A DNA stretch of 64,000 nucleotides from Acinetobacter kanungonis (lineage in GTDB: Bacteria; Pseudomonadota; Gammaproteobacteria; Pseudomonadales; Moraxellaceae), in assembly GCF_009939195.1 (NCBI RefSeq), contig NZ_JAACKC010000005.1:62001-126000 (forward strand), written 5' to 3'. The stretch's first letter is position 1, and each line of letters starts with the position of its first letter. The translations under genes and the position numbers were made by a program. Under the pieces are notes generated by a model. That model was not told the origin of the DNA. It saw only the letters and a program-made list of their open reading frames with translations, and searched no databases. Shown piece by piece: positions 45,667 to 54,241 of the stretch.

Positions 45667-46545
45667 ATGGTTGCTGAAACTTGGGACTATTTATCATGGC
45701 TAGTCAAAGGCATGTTATATCTTGGCGTTGCATTTGTGACAGGTGGGTTATTCTGCTCGTATCTACTTAAACGTTATAGCAATCTTCAGCATATGCTCCT
45801 TAAATACATCACGCTTGGCGCAGGCTTAGGTTTAGTGACGAGTGTTCTAGGATTTTTTGTTCTCATCGGCAGTTTTTCAAATAGTGGTCTGTCGGGTATG
45901 TGGGATAGCAACTACATCTCCTTGCTCATAAATATCCCGATCGGGCATGCTTACATGATTCGGTCTATCAGCTTTGCCCTCATCCTTCTGTTGATGATCA
46001 TTAAACTAAGCAAAGCGCGTCCTATTTCTAATGTCGAAGCTATTGTTATAGGTTTATTGATTCTCCCCATTCTGTTCAGTTTTTCTCAACTTGGACATGT
46101 CACCCATTTAGACTGGTTCGGTCACTTGTTGTTATCACTGCATGTATTCGCGATGTCTTTATGGATGGGATCACTCTATCCTTTATGGAAAACCAGCACC
46201 TTAATTCATGGTTTGCCATTAAAAGAGCGCATGCACGTGTTTGGTAAAATTGCCGCGGTAATTGTCGCGATATTAGCGACATGTGGAATCAGTATCGTGC
46301 TGTTGCTTGTGCAAGATTTCAATACACTCCTCAGCACTGCTTATGGACAGGGATTTATCATTAAAATCCTATTGGTACTCAGTATTTTATTATTGGCGGC
46401 CTTTAACAAATGGTACTTCACTCCTCGTTTGCAAGATCCAAAATTTGCGAAACAATTAAGTTATGCCATCTGTTTGGAAATGCTTCTGGGTCTTTCCATC
46501 CTATTCACCACGGGTTATATCACCACAGTAGTTGGTCTTGAATAG
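45667..46545 (+). CDS. copD: CopD-type copper-resistance membrane protein
   Basis: A 292-residue inner-membrane protein with eight hydrophobic helices, probably moving copper from CopC toward the cytoplasm. Conserved histidines in GHVTHLDWFGH and LSLHVFAMSLWMG face the membrane. AAGGACGAAGAAT lies before the ATG. No copA multicopper oxidase or copB gene is present in the window. Confidence 0.88.
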   Translation: MVAETWDYLSWLVKGMLYLGVAFVTGGLFCSYLLKRYSNLQHMLLKYITLGAGLGLVTSVLGFFVLIGSFSNSGLSGMWDSNYISLLINIPIGHAYMIRSISFALILLLMIIKLSKARPISNVEAIVIGLLILPILFSFSQLGHVTHLDWFGHLLLSLHVFAMSLWMGSLYPLWKTSTLIHGLPLKERMHVFGKIAAVIVAILATCGISIVLLLVQDFNTLLSTAYGQGFIIKILLVLSILLLAAFNKWYFTPRLQDPKFAKQLSYAICLEMLLGLSILFTTGYITTVVGLE

Positions 46546-46674
46546 TAATTCCTAGATGAAATGGAGTTGACGATTTTTTATTGAAAATGATCGCTAGAAC
46601 CTTAGTGCTACCTCATTGATAAGTTTTAAATTAACAATAGAAAAATGCCGTATTAAAGTCGCAAAAATCATGAT

Positions 46675-46705
46675 ACTTGGAGTAATTGATGAGATTACTC
46701 CAAGT
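46675..46705. terminator. Hairpin between copD and TonB-receptor gene
   Basis: A perfect 12-bp stem (ACTTGGAGTAAT / ATTACTCCAAGT) with a seven-base loop between convergent genes. No long T run on either side, so termination strength is uncertain. Confidence 0.5.
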
Positions 46706-46773
46706 CATTCATTCTAGTGATTTGAAAGTCATAACAATGAGCCGTTTTGTATAAAACCTTAACTCATCCCAGC

Positions 46774-48873
46774 TTAGAATGCCCAGTGAATGGTTGCTGT
46801 TGCCTTCAGTGGTTCACCGGGTTGTACCCAGTTGTTGGTATAGCTAGATACGTAGTAGTCTCGATCGAATAAATTCTCTATATTCAACTGGACACGTAAA
46901 TCTGGATGTACTTGAACATATCCTCCAAGATTCACCACAGTAAATTCAGGTAAGCTGGTGCCATTGTCGATATAGTTTGCACTGCGTTTGCCATAATAAT
47001 TTACATTGCCAATCAAACCTGCTTTATGCCCGACCAAATTAAACTGATAGTCGGCACTTAAGTTTGCACTATGCTTTGGAATGTTTTTAAGTCTCGCCCC
47101 TTTTGCTTCAACTTCACTCTCTACAATCGAAGCATCGGTATAGGTATAGTTTGCATTAACCCGCAAATGATCTGTGAACTGGTGTTGCAACTCCAACTCC
47201 AGACCATGGCTTTGCACTCGACCACTATCGACATAGCTATCACTAATACCTTCCGTAAGTAAATGCTGTTTATCCATATCGAAATAGGTTAAGCCTAACC
47301 AGCTTTTTGCCAAGAACTGATACTTGCCGCCAACCTCCCAGCTTTCAGTTTTTTCAGGGTCATACAGCTTATTGTCTTTATTCAAACCTGTATTAAGTTC
47401 AAATGCTTTGCCCCAGTTGGTATAAAAAGAAAGTTTTTCGGTGGGTTGATAGTTAATCCCTGCGCGTGGGGTAAATGGTGTAAATGCCTGCTCCGATGAA
47501 TTTCCCGTACGATGATCATCAATTTGCTGTTCTAAGCGATTGAAACGACCACCAATCAAGACATTCCACTGATCATTAAGGAAAATCTGATCTTGAATAT
47601 TTACGCCCAACATATCTTGCGTTTCTTTCGTATCTTTGGTGATACGAGTTAATGGAAGAATATTCTGTCCATACACAGGATGGTAGATATCAATCTGACT
47701 GAATGTCCCCGCTGCACTACGGCGTTGGATCTGATCAATGGTATAGTGACCCGCTTCTAGATTGCTGACCAGTTCATGTCGGATCGCTCCTGTATCGAAC
47801 TTGCCGCGTAAAATGGACTGAAAATTGGTAGTATCAGTTTCAAACTGACGTGAGCGACGAAAGCGATTGGCAGTTTGTCCATCTGCTGCAATAGACGAAA
47901 TTTCGGTCGACGTCCCCCCGCGCTCGCCATGACTATAGGTAATTGCTGTGGTGTTGTTCCAATTGTCATTAAAATCATGATTTAAGCGTAATTGATACAT
48001 TTGATCTTTAATATCAATGTCACCATCGCTCGGTTCACCTAAAAAGGTTTTTTTATTCACAGTAAATTGACCATTGACCATTGGAATACCACGATCAAAT
48101 ACCCCTTTGGATTGGGCAAATTCAGTATCCAGATTCAACTGGGTTTGCTCCGAAAGCTTCCAAGCCAGTTGTGGGGCAATATAATAATGTTCACTATCGA
48201 CATAATCACGGAAACTTTGATTATTTTCATACGCCAATCCAAGACGATAAGCTACATCCTGATTGATTGCTCCTGTAGTGTCCAAAGCAGCACGGTATTC
48301 TTCTAAGCTACTGCCACTCAGACTTAAACTGTTCTTGTTCTGCCATTCGGGCTGCTTGGTGGTAATGTTCATAATGCCGCCAATCGCGCCCTGTCCATAC
48401 ATGGCCGCCATGGGTCCTTTCAGGAAATCAATCGCTTGGATATTGACCATATCTCTAGGCGTATGAATACCACTCACGGAACTTAGCCCATTACGCATGT
48501 AGATTGTTCCCATATTCGGGTCGGTACTAAAGCCTCGGAAGGAATAGTTATCCCAAAAACCACCCCCATAACTGTCTTGATAAACCACACCATTGACCAA
48601 TGACAAGGCATCACTCACACGTTGAACATGATGATTTTGTATATCTTCATTGGAGACATGAGATTTGGTAAAAGGTACTTCCAACAAGTCATGATTAAAC
48701 TGGGTAATTGCCTGAGATGAGGTATGGCGCTCATCCTGCTTCTCAGCAGTTAAGGTAATGGTTGCGAGTTGTGTCGTGCTATTTTCATTTGTTTCAGCAG
48801 CTGAAACAGTGCCCATTGAAAATTGAGCCAGTAAAATACTTAAAGTCAGTGGATGAAAGATAAACTTCGCCAT
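46774..48873 (-). CDS. TonB-dependent outer-membrane receptor
   Basis: A 699-residue receptor of the siderophore type. A signal peptide (to VSAAETN) is followed by a plug domain (about 45-170; YSFRGF, YGQGAIGGIMNITTK) and a 22-strand barrel that ends in phenylalanine (HWAF). The ligand is unknown. Its operon partners, a PepSY protein and a DUF2946 protein, recur with TonB-dependent copper or iron receptors in other Gammaproteobacteria, so it probably takes up a metal complex. It lies beside the copper module, but a copper ligand is only inferred. Confidence 0.9.
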   Translation of the reverse strand: MAKFIFHPLTLSILLAQFSMGTVSAAETNENSTTQLATITLTAEKQDERHTSSQAITQFNHDLLEVPFTKSHVSNEDIQNHHVQRVSDALSLVNGVVYQDSYGGGFWDNYSFRGFSTDPNMGTIYMRNGLSSVSGIHTPRDMVNIQAIDFLKGPMAAMYGQGAIGGIMNITTKQPEWQNKNSLSLSGSSLEEYRAALDTTGAINQDVAYRLGLAYENNQSFRDYVDSEHYYIAPQLAWKLSEQTQLNLDTEFAQSKGVFDRGIPMVNGQFTVNKKTFLGEPSDGDIDIKDQMYQLRLNHDFNDNWNNTTAITYSHGERGGTSTEISSIAADGQTANRFRRSRQFETDTTNFQSILRGKFDTGAIRHELVSNLEAGHYTIDQIQRRSAAGTFSQIDIYHPVYGQNILPLTRITKDTKETQDMLGVNIQDQIFLNDQWNVLIGGRFNRLEQQIDDHRTGNSSEQAFTPFTPRAGINYQPTEKLSFYTNWGKAFELNTGLNKDNKLYDPEKTESWEVGGKYQFLAKSWLGLTYFDMDKQHLLTEGISDSYVDSGRVQSHGLELELQHQFTDHLRVNANYTYTDASIVESEVEAKGARLKNIPKHSANLSADYQFNLVGHKAGLIGNVNYYGKRSANYIDNGTSLPEFTVVNLGGYVQVHPDLRVQLNIENLFDRDYYVSSYTNNWVQPGEPLKATATIHWAF

Positions 48874-49192
48874 GAATAAAACCTAAAATCTTTTAAAACT
48901 TGAATATGGGTTTTGTTCAATACGGCGTGGTAGTTTGATCTGATCGCTGAGAAGAAGCAGCGAAATCATTATTCCGATATTTGGCTTAGCGCTTTACACA
49001 AGCCTCAAGATCTTGATCATTTGATGAGATCCCTATTTTTTCTTCAGCATGCTTCCTAGCAAAAATTAAAATATCTGAAATGAAAACAAGGAGATCTACG
49101 TAAAACCACGAAGTATGAACAACACAAAGTTGAACAAATCACGCTAAAGCCGTTTGCTGTAAAACGTACATGGATGATTTGCTACTGGAGTT
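48874..49192. other. Gap upstream of TonB-receptor gene
   Basis: 319 bases without a supportable gene. It should hold the receptor promoter on the minus strand. I looked for a Fur-type box and saw no convincing one. Confidence 0.5.
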
Positions 49193-49615
49193 TTAGGCGA
49201 ATAAAGGCGGGGCTCGTCCTTGAGGACTTAAAAATAAGCGTTGTAATACAAAGAAGACATGCTTAAACGCTTTTTGAAAAGTCAGTAAACGGATTTGTAA
49301 GCGTTCAAAAACTTCTTTGATCTCAAGATTTAAGTTTGCAATTAAATGTCCATAGACAGTACAGAACATACAGTGATGATCGAGTGTATGATCATGTTTG
49401 GAACTGGAGGTCTGAAGCGACTGAATATTCTGCTGATGCAAATCATGAGTTTGCATTTGATGCATGCTATGCACCGTTGATTTGGACGTTGTAGATAATT
49501 CAGCAATCGTGATGCAAACCCGAGAAATCTGAAATTGCTCAGGTAACAGGGGCTGTAAAAATACAGCAACTTGTAAAAACATCGCCACTAATGCGAGAAC
49601 CAAAGCCGTTCTCAA
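49193..49615 (-). CDS. DUF2946-family protein
   Basis: A 140-residue protein with an N-terminal hydrophobic segment and a His-rich middle (SKHDHTLDHHCMFCTVYGHL) holding a C-x2-C pair. The C-terminus QGRAPPLFA matches the typical DUF2946 ending. The family is unknown in function but is linked to metal handling by context. It lies between the PepSY gene and the receptor gene on the same strand. Confidence 0.75.
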   Translation of the reverse strand: MRTALVLALVAMFLQVAVFLQPLLPEQFQISRVCITIAELSTTSKSTVHSMHQMQTHDLHQQNIQSLQTSSSKHDHTLDHHCMFCTVYGHLIANLNLEIKEVFERLQIRLLTFQKAFKHVFFVLQRLFLSPQGRAPPLFA

Positions 49616-49809
49616 TCCACTACTCGTCCATTCAGCTTGAGCTCAGGGAAATTAGCATAGATATCATGATGAAAGCAACGGAAGGTTTTAGATCAATCTA
49701 TTGATCATAAACGGCTAGAATTGCTTTCTGTAGATATTTTCCAGCGAGCAGAATTCAACTTTAGAATACTGGCAAACGTCTAAATCTCGCCAAGATTCCC
49801 CTTTTATAC

Positions 49810-51147
49810 TTAATGTTTCATACGTTTTAAGAGTTGACCGATCGCAAAAATGGCATGTAGTACCACTACGCTCAAGACCCATACAGGCACTAAAAAATAG
49901 AGTAAAACTAAGCTAATAATAAGAAGGCTTAAAGGTAGAACATGAGCTTGCTGCCAAAGCTGAAGCAAACTCTTATTCAATTGCTGAATGGACTCCGCGG
50001 GACGGCTATAGCTCCACCATGCACGATACGCAAAAGCGGTAATCACTAATATCCCGAGTGTGCTCAGTACCAAAATAAGTTGATTCCACCAACCAAACAA
50101 AACCCCAATATGCATATCGACACCCCAACGCGTCAATTTCGCAGACATGGGGAAATCTTTAAAATGTACTTGATCAATCACTTTTTGTTGAGTGATATCA
50201 ACCGCTAAAGCATCTACTTGAATCGGATGACGATGATTCATTTCCTCCACCATCCATGCCTGATTGTGCTGATAACTTGGTTTAATCTGTAAGGCTTTTG
50301 CCATCAGTCCGTTGGCTCTGGCAATGGTGACCATCTGATCAAAATAATCTAAGTTCAACACAGGCATATCCGTAGCCATATTCATCATGGCATGATGCTC
50401 CGCATGTGGGTCGACATGCTGTGAATGTGATGTCATTTGAATTTGTCTATTCAAGGTTGGCGTATCGCTATTTAACCAATGCCGAATTTCTGCAATATTG
50501 GCGCCTGACCATTTCGACCAAGTTAAGCCCGTAATGGATAAGAATAGAAGCATCGGTAAAATCAGCAACGCCGTCAGATAATGCCAGCGAATCAAACGAT
50601 TGCGCTGATGCGGTGAAGTTTTAATCTGTTGCCGCTTAAGCCACCATTGCAACAGCCCTGTGAGTGTAAAGATTCCCAACCAACTTGCGGCTAGTTCGCT
50701 ATAAAGACGTCCCCATTCTCCAAGCAGTAAATTACGATGAACTTGATCTAGAAAAGTACGTACAGGCAATACGCCACTGGTGCCATACGCAGCAAGCTGC
50801 CCTTGTACTGCCAGCGTATAAGGGTTCACAAAAATAGCCATGGTTGTCATGGAATCTTGTGGGGCTTGATACAGAATTCTGGTGGTACTGTTCTCTGTCG
50901 GAGCAGTACGTACAGCAATGATTTGGGTCTCTTTAGGCAAAACTTCTTGAGCAGCTTTGACCTGTAAACTTAAAGGCTGAGCCAAAGCTCCAACCTCATG
51001 TTCGGCAAACAATTGCTGATGATAAATACTCTGCTCAATTTGTGGTGTTAGGGCGTAAAGTAAACCTGTTAAGGCAGCAATAAAAATAAAGGGGGCAATT
51101 AAAAGTCCGGGTTGACTGTGACTTAGACGTAACAAGGATTTCAGCAT
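49810..51147 (-). CDS. PepSY-domain membrane protein
   Basis: A 445-residue inner-membrane protein of the PepSY-associated type: four main helices (near 15-35, 155-180, 195-220, 350-375) and further hydrophobic segments at the C-terminus, with PepSY domains in the periplasmic loops. A His/Met-rich loop near residue 240-260 (HSQHVDPHAEHHAMMNMATD) suggests metal binding. It may act as a reductase-like partner of the receptor system. First gene of the minus-strand cluster. Confidence 0.85.
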   Translation of the reverse strand: MLKSLLRLSHSQPGLLIAPFIFIAALTGLLYALTPQIEQSIYHQQLFAEHEVGALAQPLSLQVKAAQEVLPKETQIIAVRTAPTENSTTRILYQAPQDSMTTMAIFVNPYTLAVQGQLAAYGTSGVLPVRTFLDQVHRNLLLGEWGRLYSELAASWLGIFTLTGLLQWWLKRQQIKTSPHQRNRLIRWHYLTALLILPMLLFLSITGLTWSKWSGANIAEIRHWLNSDTPTLNRQIQMTSHSQHVDPHAEHHAMMNMATDMPVLNLDYFDQMVTIARANGLMAKALQIKPSYQHNQAWMVEEMNHRHPIQVDALAVDITQQKVIDQVHFKDFPMSAKLTRWGVDMHIGVLFGWWNQLILVLSTLGILVITAFAYRAWWSYSRPAESIQQLNKSLLQLWQQAHVLPLSLLIISLVLLYFLVPVWVLSVVVLHAIFAIGQLLKRMKH

Positions 51148-51257
51148 TCTGCCCTCTTAGTTGCTCATCGGCTGATCTTTACCCGACAGGACATCTGTTG
51201 AGTCAATGTGCGAGGCATTATACGTAGGAAAAGATGGGGATGAAAACTGCTGTTGAT

Positions 51258-51272
51258 CCTAACGCCGTTAGG
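51258..51272. promoter_or_regulatory. Candidate operator upstream of PepSY gene
   Basis: A 15-base dyad CCTAACGCCGTTAGG (seven-base arms, one central base), 111 bases before the PepSY start and about 100 bases after the merR stop. It has no T run, so an operator is more likely than a terminator. The binding protein is unknown. Confidence 0.4.
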
Positions 51273-51370
51273 TCACTGTCTTTATAATGAATTTATCTGA
51301 ATGTCTTTCTCAAAAAATCCTTAACCAAAAGTAATTAACTGAAAACTTCAATCATCAAGCCGATATACAT

Positions 51371-51799
51371 CTAAGGCTTGTGAGTAACATCGTTGGATTC
51401 AGTGTAATAAATATCCATTAAACGCTTAGCATTATCTTCGCAGCTCATGTCATCTGGTTTATTCTGAATCGACTCGATTAGCTGAAGTAAGTTCTTTTTA
51501 TTCTCGCTCAGCATTTTTTGCATTCTGGTAATTTCTTTAACTTTTTCATTTAAGGTTTCAACCAGTTTTTCATGATTCCAATTTGAAATATTGGCGGGAA
51601 TTAATGACTTAATTTCTTCCAAAGAAAAACCGACTTGTTGTGCCTGTTTAATTAAATAGAGTTGTTGGAGATCATTTTCAGAATATTTACGATAGCCATT
51701 GGCAAGTCGTTTGGCTTTAGGCAACAACTTGATTTGTTCGTAATAACGGATTGTCGGTGTATTTAGACCACTTAACTTTGATAGCTCACTAATATTCAT
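51371..51799 (-). CDS. MerR-family regulator
   Basis: A 142-residue MerR activator. Residues 1-70 form the winged helix (ISELSKLSGLNTPTIRYYE), followed by a dimerisation helix (EKLVETLNEKVKEITRM) and a short C-terminal tail with a single cysteine, Cys120 in DDMSCEDN. A lone cysteine suits redox, electrophile or thiol-reactive sensing as in NmlR/AdhR types; metal binding with one cysteine is less likely. The frame extends to 51961 but the ATG at 51799 is the family start. It is divergent from the DJ-1/PfpI-type gene, and its operator occurs four times in this neighbourhood. Confidence 0.9.
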   Translation of the reverse strand: MNISELSKLSGLNTPTIRYYEQIKLLPKAKRLANGYRKYSENDLQQLYLIKQAQQVGFSLEEIKSLIPANISNWNHEKLVETLNEKVKEITRMQKMLSENKKNLLQLIESIQNKPDDMSCEDNAKRLMDIYYTESNDVTHKP

Positions 51800-51812
51800 T
51801 CCAACAATCCTC

Positions 51813-51843
51813 TTGACCTTAAAGTTTACTTTAAACCTATCAT
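51813..51843 (+). promoter_or_regulatory. MerR-type promoter of DJ-1/PfpI gene
   Basis: -35 TTGACC (51813-51818) and -10 TATCAT (51838-51843) are separated by exactly 19 bases that contain the dyad TTAAAGTTTACTTTAA. The elongated spacer with a central dyad is diagnostic of MerR-activated promoters. It lies 13 bases upstream of merR on the other strand. Confidence 0.88.
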
Positions 51844-51929
51844 ACACAAAACTCAAATACATGATGTTATGTAGCTGATAGCATAGAGAAATCTTGAAGC
51901 GAAATAACAATAATGACTGGAGAAGAACA

Positions 51930-52625
51930 ATGAGAAAACGCATATTACATGTAGTGACCAATGTTGAAAAATATGCAGGAAGTCAGCGGGCTACGGGCTT
52001 ATGGTTAGGTGAACTCACGCATGCTTATGATGAATTTGAGAAGAAAAACTATCTACAGGATATCGTTAGTCCCAAAGGTGGCTTATCTCCCCTTGAACCT
52101 AAGTCCTTAGGTCGCTTTGTTGCAGATCGCTCCGTAATGGCAAGAAAACATGATCCTGAGTTTATGAAAAAACTGGAACATACATTCAAGCCAACAGAGA
52201 TTCATTGGCAAGACTATGATGCGATTTACTACACAGGTGGTCATGGTGTGATGTTTGACTTTTTAGACAATCAAGACCTGCAACGCATTACCCAAAATAT
52301 CTACGAGGATGGCGGTATCGTCTCGGCAGTGTGTCATGGTTACTGCGGCTTATTGAATGTCAAGCTGTCAAATGGAAAATACTTGATTGACGGTCGCAAA
52401 ATGACAGGCTTTACATGGACAGAAGAAATTCTGGCAGGCGTTGCCAAAGAAGTTCCCTACAATGCAGAAGAAATGGCAAAACAGCATGGAGCTGATTTTT
52501 CTAAATGTTTGATTCCTCTTGCTCCGCATGTCGTGGCTGATGGCACTTTAATTACGGGGCAGAATCCTTTTTCTGCCAAGAAAACGGCTTTGGCAGTGAT
52601 TCAGACTTTAGAAAATATGAAGTAA
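51930..52625 (+). CDS. DJ-1/PfpI-type (class I amidotransferase-like) protein
   Basis: A 231-residue Hsp31-like member of the DJ-1/PfpI superfamily. The nucleophile elbow SAVCHGYCGL has the candidate catalytic cysteine near residue 142, and the YYTGGHGVMFDF block is typical. Relatives act as glyoxalase III, deglycase or chaperones on reactive carbonyls. The ATG at 51930 has GGAGAAG upstream; the longer frame is unlikely. A MerR promoter precedes it, suggesting induction by an electrophile. Confidence 0.87.
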   Translation: MRKRILHVVTNVEKYAGSQRATGLWLGELTHAYDEFEKKNYLQDIVSPKGGLSPLEPKSLGRFVADRSVMARKHDPEFMKKLEHTFKPTEIHWQDYDAIYYTGGHGVMFDFLDNQDLQRITQNIYEDGGIVSAVCHGYCGLLNVKLSNGKYLIDGRKMTGFTWTEEILAGVAKEVPYNAEEMAKQHGADFSKCLIPLAPHVVADGTLITGQNPFSAKKTALAVIQTLENMK

Positions 52626-52811
52626 TAACGTCTAAGTTTCATGTTTAACATGCTCATCTATGAATCGTTGTATCCGAAAATAAAGTGAATCAGGCACCGC
52701 TAAGCTGTTAGTCGTAAACAAGAGCACCTATATAAATTAATTCAGTTATTTAATTGATAAACATAAATTATATATGAGTTTCCGTTTCGAATTTTTATCA
52801 AGAAAAAGGTA

Positions 52812-52842
52812 TTGACCTTAAAGTTAACTTTAAACATAGCAT
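52812..52842 (+). promoter_or_regulatory. MerR-type promoter of decarboxylase-like gene
   Basis: -35 TTGACC (52812-52817), 19-base spacer with TTAAAGTTAACTTTAA, -10 TAGCAT (52837-52842), 36 bases before the start codon. Same architecture as the promoter at 51813. Confidence 0.87.
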
Positions 52843-52878
52843 GAGCTAGATGTCCATATACATACAGAGACAAAGCTC

Positions 52879-53958
52879 ATGCAGCAAGATACAAAATTTA
52901 AAAACACCCTCTCAAGTCTAGTACTCGGTTGTACTTTGACGACCCCAGCACTTGCAGAAACAGAAAATATGAACGTTTCTACTCTGGAGCATAAAACCAT
53001 GACGATTGTTAAAGCAGATTTACCTCAGACACAGTATCCATGGGTAAAAGAGTTTACTGAAGTGGAATTTGGTCCTTATAAGGTACAAGTCCCGAAAGGC
53101 GGTTACTATGATCGCTATCAAATGAATCCTGATTTAAATGACGTTGCGAAAGACCCTGAAGTTGGAAATATTGATTTCTTTAAAAATATTCCAAAACAAC
53201 AGGTTGAAACTCGTGTTGGCACAGTCTGGTCTCCGAACTATTACTACCGCAGTAGCAATGTTCAATTACTGATGCTCGCACCCATCGACAAATTGAAAGC
53301 CAACATTCCAGATCAACTTGAACCGTTAAGTGTACTGCCTGGTTATGGACTGGTTTCGCTCACCTTCTTTGCCTATGACGTTTGTGATAACGATCCTTAT
53401 GATGAAGTTTCGGTGGCAGTGGTTGTACGTCGTCCAGATGCCGCAGGTTCTCAGCTCAAGGAGTTAATACAATCCATCAAGCGCCGAGATTATTATGGTT
53501 ATGTGCTCGCCCTTCCTGTCGATACTGAAATTGCGCGAGTACGTGGTGTATATGGCTACAGTTTACCAAAATGGCTGACCGCAATTGACCTGAATATCAC
53601 GGATCGTATTCAAGCCAACTTGTACGATACGCAGGGTAAAATTGATGTTAGCTTGAGCGCCAAAACACCAAAATTTAAGACCGTTTCAAACCAATCGCGA
53701 CTTGAGAAAAAGACCATGCTGAATCAGGTGGATGGCATTTGGTACAGCTCCTACGTCCAAGCGAACAACTTAACCTTTCATCAAGACTTTTTCCCACGTG
53801 ATGTGACGTTAATCCGAAATGGTGGTCCTGTGAGTAAACTGCTTGACCAATTGGGTGCACAGAAAATTTTGAGAATGGATGTGGTAAAAGATGCACAATT
53901 GGCTTTGCATATGCCGAAACCAATTGATGCATGGAATAAGCAAAATTCTACAGAATAA
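52879..53958 (+). CDS. Exported acetoacetate decarboxylase-like protein
   Basis: A 359-residue protein of the acetoacetate decarboxylase fold family (ADC-like). Residues 1-26 look like a signal peptide (LSSLVLGCTLTTPALA-ET); a lipoprotein site at the cysteine of VLGC is an alternative. Core blocks include LSVLPGYGLVSLTFFAYD, DEVSVAVVVRRP and RVRGVYGYSLPKW, where the lysine may match the Schiff-base lysine of ADC. Most ADC-family proteins are cytoplasmic, so export is unusual. It has its own MerR-type promoter. Confidence 0.78.
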   Translation: MQQDTKFKNTLSSLVLGCTLTTPALAETENMNVSTLEHKTMTIVKADLPQTQYPWVKEFTEVEFGPYKVQVPKGGYYDRYQMNPDLNDVAKDPEVGNIDFFKNIPKQQVETRVGTVWSPNYYYRSSNVQLLMLAPIDKLKANIPDQLEPLSVLPGYGLVSLTFFAYDVCDNDPYDEVSVAVVVRRPDAAGSQLKELIQSIKRRDYYGYVLALPVDTEIARVRGVYGYSLPKWLTAIDLNITDRIQANLYDTQGKIDVSLSAKTPKFKTVSNQSRLEKKTMLNQVDGIWYSSYVQANNLTFHQDFFPRDVTLIRNGGPVSKLLDQLGAQKILRMDVVKDAQLALHMPKPIDAWNKQNSTE

Positions 53959-53989
53959 TCGAGAGCTTTATTCCGCTTAATCGTAAAAC

Positions 53990-54023
53990 ATTCAACGTGA
54001 TAATTTCGATTATCACGTTGAAT
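53990..54023. terminator. Hairpin after decarboxylase-like gene
   Basis: A perfect 15-bp stem (ATTCAACGTGATAAT / ATTATCACGTTGAAT) closed by TTCG, 31 bases after the stop. There is no T run. Confidence 0.6.
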
Positions 54024-54163
54024 ATTCGTGGAATCAGAAAAGGCTGGAATAAAAAAGTATTCTAAATCCTAAAATTTCGCCCTTTGATCAAGCTATAAAA
54101 TATTGACTTTTTAACAACGAACTATACTTTCAAAGATCGTGTGATTTGAGCGTATTTACGACA

Positions 54164-54190
54164 TAAAAAAGAGTGCCGATAGAGGCACTC
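54164..54190 (-). terminator. Terminator after flavin oxidoreductase gene
   Basis: On the minus strand GAGTGCC, a six-base loop and GGCACTC are followed by TTTTTTAT, 52 bases after the oxidoreductase stop. Confidence 0.82.
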
Positions 54191-54241
54191 GTTCAAGAAA
54201 GATTAAATCGATATTTTATGATTTGCTTCAATCACATGAAC

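Noticed and set aside
48874..49192. Fur box upstream of the TonB-dependent receptor
   Set aside because: No sequence close to the 19-bp Fur consensus could be identified by eye.
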